A stretch of 64,000 bases of DNA from Lottia gigantea (GCF_000327385.1 NW_008708330.1:144779-208778); one strand, 5' to 3'. Numbered from the stretch's first letter, positions 35,901-49,719 are shown. Translations and numbers: made by a program. Notes: generated by a model not told the origin, from the sequence alone.

Positions 35901-36774
35901 TCTTTATCACCGTTATATTTGTTCTCAATTCATTCACAACTACAACTCTACACGAAATACTTATTTTACACCACTAGTTAGATTGGATAGGCAGTACCTT
36001 TGTGTTCGTGTGTGGAGGGGCCTTTACTTAATTACGCCTGATTGACAGTTCAAAGTGTGAAGGGGAGGAGCTAAGACGTTCATACAATTTATTGAACACA
36101 ACAATCTTCTTTTACTTTCAAGTTAGAAGGCGTTTCCAACATCAACTGACGACAACAAATGCCAATCACGTTGGATTTTTTGGAGATTCGAGTTTTGGAT
36201 ATAGTGAATGTAATACTGGGTATATTTTCTATTTAGTTAGGATCCAGATCGGACCTACCTGTACATCTTATAGTACTAAAGGTGATGACCCATAACACAC
36301 GTGTTGTTCTGTCGGAGACATTGTAATTATACATGACGTACGTTAGATTTATTTAACGCCCATTCTTCAACATTTTTTTTTGTAAATCTGTGCATCGAAT
36401 GAATGTTAGTATATCTAAACAGTGAGAAGACATAATCTGTAAAAAGGTCAATTTGTAATCAACAGGTAAACCAGATATCAACACACGTGAACCGTTCTGG
36501 TGGCCCGAGGGCCGAATGTTTTGTGGATTGTTATAATGGAAGGAAAGGATAACCTAAATTTTATCAACACATAAGTTTACGGTGGTGAGGAAAAATGAAA
36601 TAGGAGTAAAAGGATTGTTCAATTTTCAACAAGTGATGATATCATATTTAACATTGTTATCAAACATTTTGAAATTTAAGAGATAATCAGACAGGATTAA
36701 TGTGCTAAAATTCTTTTTAAAAAATTGTGGAGGTTTTTTTCTTGTGAAACTTTAAACGGGTATAAAAGTGAACC

Positions 36775-37816
36775 ATGGTTTTAAGTGACGGGACTCGTCG
36801 TAGCGGTTGGTTATACCGTCTACAAATCTTTATATTAACTGGATTTATTTTCATAGACTATGTCGTGGCTACGAAATATATCAGTAATATGTTCAGTGCT
36901 CAACAGCATCCACCCGATCCTTGTTACGAGGATTCGAACCCTAAACGATGTATTCCAGACTTTGTGAACGCGGCTTTTGGAATGGAAGTAGTGGCTTCGA
37001 GTACTTGTGGCTCACCACCAAGTAGGTACTGTAAGTCCACCACGGACAAAGAGGGCAAGATCATTCGAAACTGTTTTATTTGTGACGCAAATCATCCGAA
37101 AAGAAAACATCCGTCAAAATACTTAACAGACTTAAATAATCCCAATAATTTAACTTGCTGGATGTCAGAACCTTTTGTTCAGTATCCCAATAATGTAACC
37201 TTAACCTTATCTTTAGGTAAAAAATACGAATTGACTTATATTAGTTTACAATTTTGTTCAGCTCGTCCCGATTCAATGACAATCTATAAAAGTGTTGATT
37301 ATGGTAAAACGTGGATCCCATTTCAATATTACTCAAGTAATTGTAAAGAAATGTATAATAAAGCCCCCAGCGCCATTGTTACGAAAGCTAACGAGCAGGA
37401 GGCATTATGTACCGAGGCCTACAGCAACATCGACCCCCTTAGTGGCGCGAGGGTGGCCTTCAGTACGTTAGAAGGGCGACCATCTGCTTATGCATTCGAT
37501 CATAGCCCCGTACTTCAAGATTGGGTTACTGCTACTGATATTAAAGTTGTCTTTAATAAATTAAATACGTATGGTGATGAAGAGAAAGATGAAGAAGGAG
37601 CCAGAGAAAGCTATTATTATTCTCTATCTGATTTTGCTGTTGGTGGTAGATGTAAATGTAATGGTCATGCCTCTCAATGTATCCCATTAAAGAATGGTCG
37701 TTTAGGATGTGATTGTAAACATAATACTGCTGGTGATGATTGTGAAAGATGTAAACCATTCCATTATGATCGACCTTGGTCTAGAGCTAGTGCTAGAGAA
37801 GCAAATGAATGTGTCG
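36775..37816 (+). CDS. Netrin, first coding exon (signal peptide, laminin N domain, LE1)
   Basis: Secreted UNC-6/netrin axon-guidance ligand, which in known animals binds DCC/UNC-40 and UNC-5 receptors. The ATG is in good context (AACCATGG). Residues 12-32 are hydrophobic ([16 protein letters not shown]), a signal peptide. The laminin N-terminal domain spans about 46-290: [20 protein letters not shown] at 50-69, [13 protein letters not shown] at 74-86, LEGRPSA at 232-238 and [18 protein letters not shown] at 244-261, all netrin signatures. The first laminin EGF repeat begins [10 protein letters not shown] at 293-302 and includes CDCKHNTAG then [13 protein letters not shown], ending REANECV at 347. 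Donor GTCG|GTAAGT follows, in phase 1. NLTC and NVTL are sequons. LE2, LE3 and the C-terminal NTR domain are not in the window. The same frame stays open about 140 bp into the intron, which is not netrin-like. Close to netrin-1/UNC-6 rather than netrin-4 by these motifs. Confidence 0.96.
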
Positions 37817-39260
37817 GTAAGTTCTTAATTTTGTCATATGATTGCTGTATCATTACAAACACAACACAACACCACCTTCAGCAATCTTATCAGAAGCTTC
37901 AAGACAACACTGCTGAAAAAATCAACGCTTTTCATCCATGCACCATTTGTTCAAAATGAGAAACAAACAGCCTCAATACAACAAATCAATGGTTTTAGCC
38001 AAGTACAAAACTTCTACAGAACAAAACTGTTTCAGAAATCTACCACACAGGGACAAAATATAAGAGCAATAGAATAATAGTACCATACCACAATATTCAT
38101 TCATATTAAACCACCTTGAATATTAAAACTTATTCTAAACAATTATCAGCTATTAATACATATATCACAATCATCAGTTAACAAACAAATAAAGAGATTT
38201 TATACCCAAACGTAAAAATACCAATATGAAACCCAAATAATATCGACAATATCATTGGACAATAAGGCCACAATCTTGGTGAAAACCTATCCAAATTAGG
38301 AACCATTCTACATAATTAATGAATAAAAAATAAATGACACAAGTCATATCTTTACGGAGAGAACGTTCTAGTAAGCTTTATAATTAAATCATAACATCTT
38401 AAAAGGCATCACAATCATATACACAAAACAAACGATAAATAAACCCGAAAAAAAAACAAAGTAATCGATGGACAGCGAAAAAAACACAGAAAATGTTAAA
38501 TAAAAACCCATGAATGAAAATAGATAAATTGTTATCAAGAACAGAATAAAATTCACATAAAATTGTTTCTTGGCAATGGTATAATAGTTACCGGAAAGCC
38601 ATTGGCTTGAGATAAAAGCCTCATTTTTCAAAATATGCACCAGCATGTGTACAATCTAGTAATTAGCTTGTCAGTCAATAACTGATATTTTAGTATCAGG
38701 AGTAGGGCTATTATAGTAGTAGGTTTATGTTCTAAATACAATATTTCTATGTTTTGTTTATGATTTTATTGAACATAAAATTGATATATTCAGAAATTCC
38801 TCGCAATTTATAGTGATCACCGTTATACAATTTATCATGAATTCAAACCATTAAGTTTATTGTGGTATATAGAAAATCTGATCTATATAAAATATATAGA
38901 TATATTTATTATGAATTAATATATACTAAATAGATAATAAAAGGCTTTTCTATTAACAGAAGGTTAACTGCTTTTGAAAAGGTTCGCGTTCGATTTCATT
39001 GAATCAGTCAAGGCTAGTTCTGGGTTGTTTCTATCGCTCCAACTTAAACTTGTTTATTTGAAAGAAATTGTTAAATGTACTGTATGAAATTCTCTGTAAC
39101 AAATCAGATTAAAGTGCAAGAACATCTGCAAGGATAGAGCAAAATACGTATCAGAATTGAGAGATATACGGAGCTGGAAATACACATCTTGAAAAGAACT
39201 AAGTTAGAAATACTTCCCAAAGGGATACAAATGAAATTAAATGGAGATTGCTTTTCTGAG

Positions 39261-39459
39261 CCTGATTGGGCAAATAAAGACGGAGTTTAAAGTATACCAT
39301 GGAAATGAAATGAAATGAATGGATTTTTACGACCTACTTTTCTTTACCTGATTGGGCAAATGAAGACGGAGTTCAAAGTTTACATTGGAAATGAAATGAA
39401 ATGAATGGAGTTTTACGACCTACTTTTCTTTACCTGATTGGGCAAATGGAAACGGAGTC
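39261..39459 (+). repeat. Tandem repeat, about 86-bp unit, 2.3 copies
   Basis: CCTGATTGGGCAAA starts at 39261, 39348 and 39433. Each unit includes GGAAATGAAATGAAATGAAT and TTTTTACGACCTACTTTTC. Confidence 0.9.
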
Positions 39460-42400
39460 AATGTTTCTCTTGAAGTGAATAAGAGAGGCAATAGAATGCT
39501 CACAGCAAAGCAATACAAACGACAGAGAATATGGTATTACAATAATATAGTAAGGTCAATTTGGAAATAACATGCTTCTATGCTATATGAATGAATTTTT
39601 GTGCTGACCTACTTCCGTTTGAAAAAGCCATAAAGTTTTTATATGCCACATATTGCATATTGTCGAATAATACCATTTACGATTAACAAAAGTTATTTGC
39701 CTATTAAAACCTAGACGTTATAATGCCATTTTCAATTGTCTGGCAAAATACTGACGTGTGTTAACAAAGACAAGTTGAAAAATTGACCAATACTTAATAG
39801 AACCCGACAGAAAAATTATGAAATTCTTTTCACTTTTAGGAGAAGAAGTTGCTGAGTAGACAATCTTTATTCAATCATAATGATAATATATTTTAACTTC
39901 CAATATGACAAGGCTCATTATACTTATCTTTTTAATATACAGCGAAATTGAAAATGAAGTTCAGACCATTAATTTTCTAACTTGATCAAGTTCCACGGTA
40001 AAGGAATTCACCATTTACTTGATACAATCTCATTAAAGAGACTCAGATAAAGATTTCAAAACGCTTTTCCTCTAATCAACTTTTACACTTAACTTTTATT
40101 ATTGTAGAATTTCTATTTCTTTACTGGTTTTATGGTGAAATTATCTGATTCGAGTTGGCATGTTTTAAAAACTTCAGTCTACATGGTAGAAAATTTAACT
40201 TTACTGTCAAATTATTTCTATTTTTCTAGGCCGTTTGAAAAAATATTTTATTTAAATTCATATGAAAATATATGAATGGTATATGAAAGCAAAGGTGGTT
40301 TATTTTGTGAAGGAAGTATGCTATTTACATTGAAAATGTTAGTTTAAAACATAAACAGAAAGACGCGATCGTATAAACGATTAGTTGGTTCATATCGACT
40401 GCAGTTTAACACTGAAATGTAAAAGTGAATGGTTTTTAAACTGTTCTGTCTACAGGGAGATGTTTGAGTAGTTCTTTATTTTTATTTCTAATGAAAAGTA
40501 CAGGTTGATATAGTTTGAATTCCTGGTGAGATTTCCGATTAATAACAGTAAAATACCTGAACGGATTTAAGACATGATAAAGATAATTTCTATACAGCAT
40601 GTATCTAGATACATAGATATACTGATGTATAGTGCAGTTAGTTCACATTTCGAGACTCTTTTCACAAAAACTCTGAACTTTGAATTTGTTCATATGATTG
40701 GTCAATTACTAAACTGCTTTTAAATTTTACATTATTAACCAATCAAATTTCTGTTTTAAGTTAGGATTTGTTTAAATTAGGTTTTCGAAAACAAGGCCAT
40801 TGATATGGTTACTTTTTGTAGACATTGTACTCTACGTTCTGGGTTTTGGTTTAAGTTTAACTTATATTTTGCACCAAAAATTGCTGAAAAATTGTAGTTA
40901 ACATCGCTTCCAAATACCAATGAGCGTCTTTGTTATGCAAGATCCATCACTGCTTCATGTTTACGTTTGAATGGACAACCACAGTAATTTGGTCGTAAAT
41001 GGACTGTACTGCTTTGGCGTTCGACAGAGTGCTAGTTTTCATGATAGTGAAATGTAACAGAAACTGTTAGTAAAGTCATGTGAGACGGTATTATTGACAG
41101 ATTAACAGCAATCTCTGTATGAAAATATTAATTTATACCAATAGAACTTGTTGAAATCCTCTTTATCTCTTTTATACTTACCTAACTTCTGATCATCTTT
41201 ACAGATTATCTTTGTTTTAAAACTACCTCTTACTATAAGAATGTGTTGAAAAGTATTTAGAGCGATTACTTGAAACACCTTGGGTGTGAAACAAATTAAA
41301 GTCTTAAAATTTGTACTGATTTGACTTTAAAACAGAATAAACATGACAACGTTGTAATAAAATGAAAACGATCGTGAGAAAGGGCTTCTGGAAATGAAGT
41401 AACTTGCATATGGTTGCATTTTAAATAGATTACGGCTACATTATCATTAGAAATCGATTGTTATAAATAAAAGGTTCGACCAGCCCCACCTTCCTTTGGG
41501 AGTTTGTAATTGAATTAAGTACATATGTAATCAGAATTTTGCATGGGCGGAAGAACAAATATTAGTTAGATATGTTTTCCGAAATCTGATAAGACGATTT
41601 CCACGGTGTTTGATATATTTTGAAATATGCGTGGTTCGCAAAACCTTTAATTTGAAAAAAATGTCGGTTATTGCGTTGGCTGTTTTCATCAAAATTAATA
41701 TGCATTTTCGATCCTGCAGATTCAGTAAGGATAATAACCCGAACCGCATATTGCGATGTTATGTACTTTTCTAGTAAACTTTCACTAGCGAAGTCGTAAA
41801 GGATGTGACTGCATTCACAGTAACATGGGGTATTTAAAACGAAACTTCTCTCTCTTTCAATCTCACACGAGAGCACATTTTAACACTCACTATCTAAGCG
41901 TTTGGTATTTACACCTTAAGAACACATACTTCAACTGGTTATCGACAGACACAAAATGTTTGAATTTTACCCAAATCCCATTTCTTACTTCTTTTTACTC
42001 CTTTTATTCTTTTCTTTCTCTGTGCTTTAAGTCTTTAATTAAACCCGCGAAAAATCGGCGTGCTCTTCTAGTCGAGAATGTCTTTGTTAAAATGGTTATA
42101 GCTGTTCACAATACTGCTCTATTATTTGTAATGTATACAGGTTTTTAAACGATTCACAGGTCTTCTATTTACTATTCTAATCATCAACAACTTTTCTTTT
42201 CATTATGCTTTCTTATTCTATTTTCTAGTTTTTATCATTCACAAGGTTTGAATGTATTTAATGTAACAATGTCAGACAAATTACTTGTATTTGTGTGAGC
42301 AACTTTATTATTAGCTACTATTTATCTGGCCACCCGAATAGCACTCCTTTAACAATGCTATTTTTCTATTGCAATTTTTCAAGGGGATCGTTTCAACCAG

Positions 42401-42689
42401 ATTGCTCGATTTGGCGGGCTGACAAAAAAATTATATCAGAATAATACGTGACATATTTTGGCATACATTCGCATGTAAACTAATTCTGGGACGCAAAACA
42501 GCACCAGGATTGAGAAGCTGAGAAAATGCGCGAAAATTTGTATCATGGTAATTTTAAAACACTAGTGTCCTACGCTTTGTTCACTTTCCAGATGGTGGTC
42601 CAATATCGTTTCGTTGTAATTATGTGGCTTTTCTTCTGCAAAGAGTACAGGGTACAAAAATATAAAACCAAAATCCAGTGAACCCACGT

Positions 42690-42906
42690 TTCTTCGAATA
42701 TTCGATCGTAGTGAAAAAAGCATTATCTGTAATCAGCGGCGCTTTGGAAGTTATTTCCAGATTTTTCGTACGAATTTTCGAGCACACCGAAAAATGCATT
42801 AGTCATTGCTGAAAGAAGCAAGGCTTTGAAAGTTATAACCAGATTTTTCGTACGAATTTTCGATCGTACCAAAAAATGCATTGGTCATTGCTGAAAGCAG
42901 CGACGC
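42690..42906 (+). repeat. Tandem repeat, about 90-bp unit, 2-3 copies
   Basis: Units share CCAGATTTTTCGTACGAATT, an AAAAATGCATT motif and GTCATTGCTGAAAG, then GCTTTG or GCTTTA. The first copy is more diverged. A palindromic TTCGTACGAA lies in two units. Confidence 0.8.
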
Positions 42907-44394
42907 TTTAGGGGTTAGTTTCAAACTGTTCTTCTGTAACAGCCCACATAACTATAATTTTGGTAAGAAAATGATGAAGGGAATCATGAAAAGTAAAGAC
43001 GAAGATTATCGGAATGTATTTGCTAGTATTTAGAATGAATGTAGACACAGGTGTTAGTTTAAGCCATTTGTCAACTTAGACCTAACGATAAATAAATTAC
43101 AATGTTTTTATTGAACTTTATTGTGGTGGGTTGTATTGGTCTTCATAACAACCATAGTGAATATAGATCTCTCTATTCAGGCGAGGTGCGAAATGACCAC
43201 TTATCTTTAATATATCTATCTTCAATCACTGTTTAAACTTTGAAGGCGAATTGTTGATTCGTCGTTAGGTAGTCCTCAAAACGTGTCTTATCACCATTGT
43301 CTCTATAAAATATTCCCAAATTGTGGGCCAATGTGTGTAAAAGTGTTACTATAAATCCTGGGTATGACAGTCAATAAATTTCAATCATATAAACTGCTTA
43401 ATAATATAAATACCATCGAGTCTAGGTTATCTTTTCAAAACAATTGGGGCACCTGTAGTCAGTATTCCTATTTCTTACGACATAATGTTGCTTTACAATA
43501 TTAGAAGAGTACATGACACTTGGTTGGATATGAGAATATCTTTGTCACTATTGTCATTATTTACTGGGATAGTTTTATTCCAACTCGGCGCTAGAGCGAG
43601 TAGGTTATTCAAGAGAAACTTTACAGCTGTGGCTACAAAGAAATTCTGGAATGCATCAGGATAAAGAGCACAGCTGAAAACTGCACCCTGATGATGTTTG
43701 GTCTCGAGAAATTTCTTGAAAATCGTTTTACTTGAACAGTTAAGTTATGGCCATTTTAGTAGAGGGGTGGGGGTCGGCACTTTTCCTATAGAGTCTATTT
43801 GCACTGGTAGGGGTGCCTGTTACAGCACTTTTGGTTTCTGATTTCTTCCCCAAACCACAATAAGCGATTTTCCTCTTGAAAATTCGGATGGAACTTTAAA
43901 GTCGATTTTACTTGATCATTCTGAACTTCTGACACAATCTTAGCTTTTAGGGAATTTTTGACTGAACAGCTCGTGACATATCAAGGCAAAGGGTTTTTTT
44001 GAACAACTTTTTTCAAAGTGAACGTAGAACTCTCCTCGGCCTTCACTCTAGCTCACTGTTAATGTTTATATAATAATTTGTTTACAAATATCGACATAAT
44101 TTTGTGCAAGTGTCACAATTTTGAAGTAAAGTTTTAAATTCTAGTATAATTTCTTTGATTTTCGTAATTAATGAATCGAGATAAAAGTTAAATATAATTG
44201 GTAATTGTAGACCTTTTTATAAATTATAAGTTATAATTTCCTATTTCTAACGTTTTTATTTATATTATGTAACCCCACCCATATAGCACTCAATAGTATC
44301 CGCTTACAGTTTTAAGTTTTGTTTTTCATACGTTTGACTTCATTGAGAAATAATATCCCTTTAAACGTAAACCAAGATACTTTTTTAGCTTTTT

Positions 44395-45460
44395 CTAGTT
44401 TAGCCTATTGAGACTTTTTTTTCAAAATAAAACCTAGCAACAATTTACTAGTAATTATGTATGATATACATAATTACATTAAAACCTAGTTATGATTTAG
44501 TAATGGTGTATTATGTAATTGTATTAAAACCTATTTACAATTTAGTAATGATGTTATAATTTAGTAATGATTTATGATATAATTTCTTTGAAACTCAGTT
44601 ATAATTCAGTAACTATGGAATAAAACTTTTTATAAACCTAGTATTAATTTAGTAATGAAGTATGATATAATGACATTAAAACCTAGTAATAATTTAGTAA
44701 TGAAGTACAATAAAATTACACTAGAACCTTGTTTAAACTATTCTATAATCTAGNNNNNNNNNNNNNNNNNNNNNNNNNNNNNNNNNNNNNNNNNNNNNNN
44801 NNNTTATCAATTTAGTGATAATGTTTAACATAATAACATAAAAACCTATTATCAATTTAGTGATGGTGTTTAACATAATAACATAAAAACCTATTATCAA
44901 TTTAGTAATGGTGTTTAACATAATAATATAAAAACCTAATTGCAATTTAGTAATGGTGTTTAACATGATAATATAAAAAAACCTATTATCAATTTAGTGA
45001 TGATGTTTAACATGATAACATAAAAACCTATTATCAATTTAGTAATGGTGTTTAACATAATAATATAAAAACCTAATTGCAATTTAGTGATGATGTTTAA
45101 CATGATAACATAAAAATCTATTTGCAATTTAGTAATGATGTTTATCATAATAACATAAAAATCTATTATCAATTTAGTGATAATGTTTAACGTAATAACA
45201 TAAAAACCTATTATCAATTTAGTAGTGGTGTTTAACATAATAATATAAAAAACCTATTATCAATTTAGTAATGGTGTTTAACATGATAACATAAAAACCT
45301 AATTGCAATTTAGTAATGGTGTTTAACATGATAATATAAAAAACCTATTTGCAATTTAGTTTTGATGTTAAACATAATAGTATAAAAACCTATTTGCAAG
45401 TTTATTTAGTGATGGTGTTGAACATAATGTAAAACCTTCTAATAAGTTATGATTTGAAAG
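44395..45460 (+). repeat. AT-rich minisatellite, about 45-bp unit, 20 or more copies
   Basis: Unit of the form AATGGTGTTTAACATAATAA, TATAAAAACCTA, TTATCAATTTAGT. Copies are most alike at 44800-45380 and more diverged at both edges. Because 45 is a multiple of three, the minus strand stays open in a 15-residue repeat (MLNTITKLIIGFYVI), which I take to be a by-product. A gap of unknown size interrupts the array. Confidence 0.93.
44754..44803. other. Assembly gap (50 N)
   Basis: Fifty consecutive N inside the 45-bp satellite. The round number suggests a placeholder, so the true array length is unknown. Confidence 0.98.
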
Positions 45461-45714
45461 AATATTATAAAACGCTCGTTAGAATTTATGATTTGATCAA
45501 TCTATCAATTTAATGCTAGTTTTTGGGACCAGAATAAAATTCTAATGGTCTACATAAGAGGACAATGTACGTATAAAAACCTAGCAACTATAAAGTAGTA
45601 ATACAATTTAAAAGTTTATATAATATGTATTAAAACCTAAAAACAATGACGTGGTGTATATTGAGAATATTGTAATAATAACCATCAATGATTTAATGTT
45701 TAAAGTAAAATATA

Positions 45715-46150
45715 TAGTTAGGTTCAGCAAGTAAAAAACCTAGTTAGTCCAATAAGAAAAAGATCTAGCAAGTAAAATATAAAATTAGTTTCAGAAAGTT
45801 AAAGACCTAGTTAGTTCAATAAGAAAAAGACCTAGTTAGTTTCAGCAACTAAAGACCTAGTAAGGTTCAGCAAGTAAAATACTTAGTTAGTTTCAGCAAG
45901 TAAAGACCTAGTAAGGTTCAGCAAGTAAAATATATAGTTAGGTTCAGCAAGTAAAGACCTAGTTAGGTTCAGCAAGTAAAGGCCTAGTAAGATTCAGCAA
46001 TTAAGCGACCTAGTAAGGTTCAGCAAGTAAAAGACCTAGTAAGGTTCAGCAAGTAAAAAACTTAGTAAGGTTCAGCAAGTAAAGGCCTGGTAAAGTTCAG
46101 CAAGTAAAATATATAGCTAGGTTCAGCAAGTAAAAGAACAAGTTAGGTGC
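45715..46150 (+). repeat. 26-bp minisatellite, about 16 copies
   Basis: Unit GGTTCAGCAAGTAAAAGACC then TAGTAA or TAGTTA, head to tail. Variation lies mainly in the A run and in PyTAGT. The AAAACCTAGTTA core is shared with the neighbouring 45-bp array. Confidence 0.92.
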
Positions 46151-48150
46151 AGCAAGTAAGTATCACAGAATGATTTTGTATACTCTGAGTGACAAATCAT
46201 TCCACTGTCTTGGGACACATTTTCTTGACGCCATCGTTGCAGTTGACAAAATAAATTCAAGTTGTGTTTCTGGCTAAAAAAAAATACATAAAAAGATAGA
46301 TTATAAGTCGTAGCCAAAATTAGTGGGTGGTAGGTCAAAATAGAAGCCACCTGATCTCAGAAGCCATAAAATGCAGGTGTGAAGAATCTTAATGTCTTCA
46401 TCAAGCTGATTCTTGAAAACTGATGATTAACTTTTCTGAAAATGTCTGTTCTACGACTTTTTTATTTTCTGGTATGATGCTAATTAAGCATCTGGAAAAT
46501 TGTAAATCATAAGCCGAATAACTCTCATTTAAAAACCATTCTTAGTGTGGTGCATGCTATGTTATTTCGGTGAAGTTGCTAAGTTGAAGGCTAACTGTTT
46601 AATAGTTTACCAAGTAGACCCACCTATAATAGACCATAATACTGCGGGATATATTCTTTTATGATTATCTAAAGAGGTTTGTTTCGAGTAATAACACTTT
46701 AAGTTTCAACTTCACATATAGTTGTGCTATATAATAATATGTTGAACATCGTAGTCAATATATTTTACAACTATAATATTTATATACAATATTATTGTAC
46801 TAGTATCGGTATTGAATGTCTTAGCATACAACTAATTATTATAGCCCCTTATGAGAATGATTTTTGTGGAAGATACAGCAAAGCCGCCACCATTTGTATA
46901 CAGTTCAATGCAACTTCAAAGATTAATTTTACAAGAATACAATCTGCCAATAATACACCAGTTAACAATCACTCGTACTGCACTGACCGACGACAAGATC
47001 CATTGTTTTTGAAAGAAAGTAGCTAACATTGAGAACTGACAACAAAGAATTTTCAATCGTAAATGCATCGATTGTTCAAATTAACCCAGATGCTATCAGT
47101 CACTATAAATAGTTGGGAAATGCAATTGGTTTCAAAATCTACCCCTCGCTATGTCGGTGGTGGTAATGTAGGATGACAATTTCATATCACATACACAGTT
47201 ATTGGTAGCTGTGTTAGCTGTCAGTAGTCATATACCCCTGATGAAGTAGGTAACGTCTCTTTTCAAATCAGGTCCATGATGAAAGGAAGAAATATTATCG
47301 ATGTAAACCGTGTCCTATCAATTTCAAGTCTTTGTATAATTAAGATAGATGTTACCTTAAGGTCATTATTATATTTATTTATGATACTTTTATATAACCC
47401 TTGAACTTTTCTTATAAGCTCTTATAGTGTCCGTATAAATTTATATTAGTAACTTCAGTTTGGGTATTAGACATTTGGAAAGTGAAAAATTCCTGTGTCT
47501 TATTTATTTTCTTATGATGGATCTAGTTCCAAACCAAGCACCGACTTTGTCTCTTGTTTCCATTATCAGTTAGGATTATATCACGGTAGCCATGTTGAAA
47601 ATTGTAAACGTAAAACGTCGTATCACTTAATTTCATGTTTGATTTTCCATCATTAATTAAAATATTCGGTCATTGTTCATCTCTATTAGATTTTCATTGG
47701 CTATCATTCTTTTAACTTACGATAGTGAGAAAAAGGTCTAAGATACGTATTAACTTCAAATATGCTTGGATTACGACATATTTATGATATCATAAAGCAT
47801 CACTGAAATTTCAATTCTTTCCCTTGTCAATGTATCTGACATTACGGTCTAAGAGATCTGTTGGAAGTCTGGGGAACTATTATACTGCATGGAAAATAGT
47901 TTATAGCAAAGCTAAAGGTTTATTAAGTTGGAACTATAACCTGTTATTGAGACTATCTCAAAGTTTAATAGTCAATAAGATCGTATTTAACTGAGTGTAA
48001 ACGTTGATATAGAATTCTAATAAATGTCTGTAATTAACAGCCTCGGGCTACTACAAACAGACAATTGGATGCCCCAAGACATCGTCTATGATAATCCTAT
48101 TACAATGGCTAGATAGTGATTCTTCAACTAAAACTGATTTAGATTGGCGC

Positions 48151-48436
48151 AGTGGCGGTGCCAGCCTCCCGAGAGTGGGGGTATAAATAGGGACAGACTG
48201 ACTAAATGGGAGACAAGGGGAGAGGATTTTCCCGATGAAAATTTTTGAAAAATAGTATTCAAGTGTGTGTCTGACACATTTTTTGGTGAAAAACATATAA
48301 AATTTATATTGCTTAGAAATGAAGTGGGAGTAGTACAAATGAGTGTGCAAACCATTTATCAAAAGGCATATGCATGTCCCCCGACCCCCCTCCGTCCCCC
48401 CACCCCTCCTTTGTAACCCCACCGTCGCCGCCGCTG
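48151..48436. mobile_element. hAT-like MITE with 8-bp target duplication
   Basis: 286 bp. Left end CAGTGGCGGTGCCAG; the right end in reverse complement is CAGCGGCGGCGACGG. The flanks are GATTGGCG at 48143-48150 and GATTGGCC at 48437-48444, an 8-bp duplication with one mismatch. CAG-type ends and 8-bp duplications are typical of hAT elements. The interior is C-rich near the right end and has no transposase. Confidence 0.82.
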
Positions 48437-49364
48437 GATTGGCCAGACTGGTACAACTTGTTTAAGTTTGTTTATTGATTGTAATATGTGTAACTGTAGC
48501 TGTTCATATCATTGTTTACTAATATCTTAGATTACTATACACTGATCTAGGCAGAAGGTTTCCAGAAATAGAAGAACCGGTGTTTTTTAAAGTTTTTACC
48601 ATTTTGTATTATGCCAAGAATTGTAATAATGCACACGTATCAAGTAGCAGATTTCTATTTCAATCAAGTTGAAATCAAGAAGGTTCAGATGAATATGGAA
48701 AACTTTTACTCACAAATGCCAATCATATTGTGTTAAGTGATTTCGGTTTTTCACCAAAATGAAAACCGCCATGCTTCATATGAGAACATCTCTCTGATCC
48801 TTCTGGAACTATTGGAAACGTCAATCATGCAGCTACAAGGCAGACATTTTTTGCACGAACAGCATCATTATATAGTCTTTATATATATTTCCAATCGTGA
48901 TTGGATCTGTATCATGCTCGGTCCTAAGGACACTGTGCCTTGATTACAGCCCTGTCCAGGACTAGACTAGACTTTCCATGTCAGTCCGTAAAGGAATCAT
49001 GTCAAAAATCATAAGGAACTATCTGGTCAGAATGACTTTCCCCTAAAGTAATCCTGCATACATAGTGCTAGCGGAACAACCAAAATAACAAAGTTTCGTA
49101 AAAAAAAGCGACCATTAGGCTTTATCTCGACTTTTTAAATTTAGTCACATTATCTTACTGTGTAGATTGATGAAGGAATAATTGGATGTAAAATCAAGGT
49201 TATTAAAGTTGGGGAGTACTCGACATTGACAACCGGCTGATAGTAAAATAACTAGTCTTATCATATTATATAGCACCACAAGCTAGTCTGGTTCTCTTGA
49301 TTTCATGGTTTTCAATAGAAATGTTATCTGTATTTCACCTGATAGACTAACATGATATAATTAA

Positions 49365-49440
49365 TTTAAGGCGGTACAGGTGATACTAATTGATCACACA
49401 TAACTAATTGAAGGCGGTACAGGTGATACTAATTGATCAA
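49365..49440 (+). repeat. Two-copy direct repeat, about 36-bp unit
   Basis: AAGGCGGTACAGGTGATACT then AATTGATCA occurs twice, about 40 bp apart. Confidence 0.85.
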
Positions 49441-49719
49441 TATATCTGATTTCAAAGTTTTGTAGCTTTCTGATGAGGGTTCGTATTGTTTGCTCGGCTG
49501 AGGTTTTACACTTGTCTAAGTAATGACTTTGGGCCTTGGTCTCATTCTGTGATTGTGGGTCTGTTTGTACGTTTGCTTTGAGCATTGATTCGCAGTCCAA
49601 TGTTATTTAACTTTTCCACCTGCATTGTCTGCAGCTACAGATATTATTGTAATACCGAACTCTGTTTCTGAATTCTGAATGTGGATAGTTCTGGGTGGCT
49701 AGAGATATTAGCATTATTC

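Larger units (their letters stand above)
19014..36774. other. Intergenic region without recognisable genes
   Basis: About 17.8 kb between the polycystin-like 3' end and the netrin start. Open stretches here are short, lack splice-linked partners and resemble no family I know. It contains the MITE copies at 20096-20403 and 21974-22290, a diverged duplication at 26005-26305, a CTAC microsatellite near 28397, tandem and inverted units at 30575-30674, a C-rich tract near 31910, a 16-bp satellite at 32809-32987 and a short CA run near 33292. The remaining stretches (19.0-20.1, 20.4-22.0, 22.3-26.0, 26.3-30.6, 30.7-32.8 and 33.0-36.8 kb) are AT-rich single-copy-looking DNA. The last part probably holds the netrin promoter and 5' UTR, which I cannot delimit. 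Confidence 0.7.

Noticed and set aside
36759-36766. TATAAAAG just before the netrin ATG
   Set aside because: It lies only about 10 bp before the start codon, so a TATA-driven start would fall inside the coding sequence. Probably chance in AT-rich DNA.
37817-37959. In-frame continuation of the netrin exon past the splice donor
   Set aside because: The added residues do not resemble a laminin EGF repeat, and GTCG|GTAAGT is a strong donor at the position where netrin genes usually break.
41531-42148. Cluster of open frames on both strands near 41.5-42.1 kb
   Set aside because: Composition is like the surrounding non-coding DNA and no domain or conserved motif is visible.
44733-45238. Minus-strand open frames with a 15-residue repeat (MLNTITKLIIGFYVI type)
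   Set aside because: The period is 45 bp, a multiple of three, so an open frame follows from the satellite itself. There is no start context or splice partner, and the frame runs into an assembly gap.
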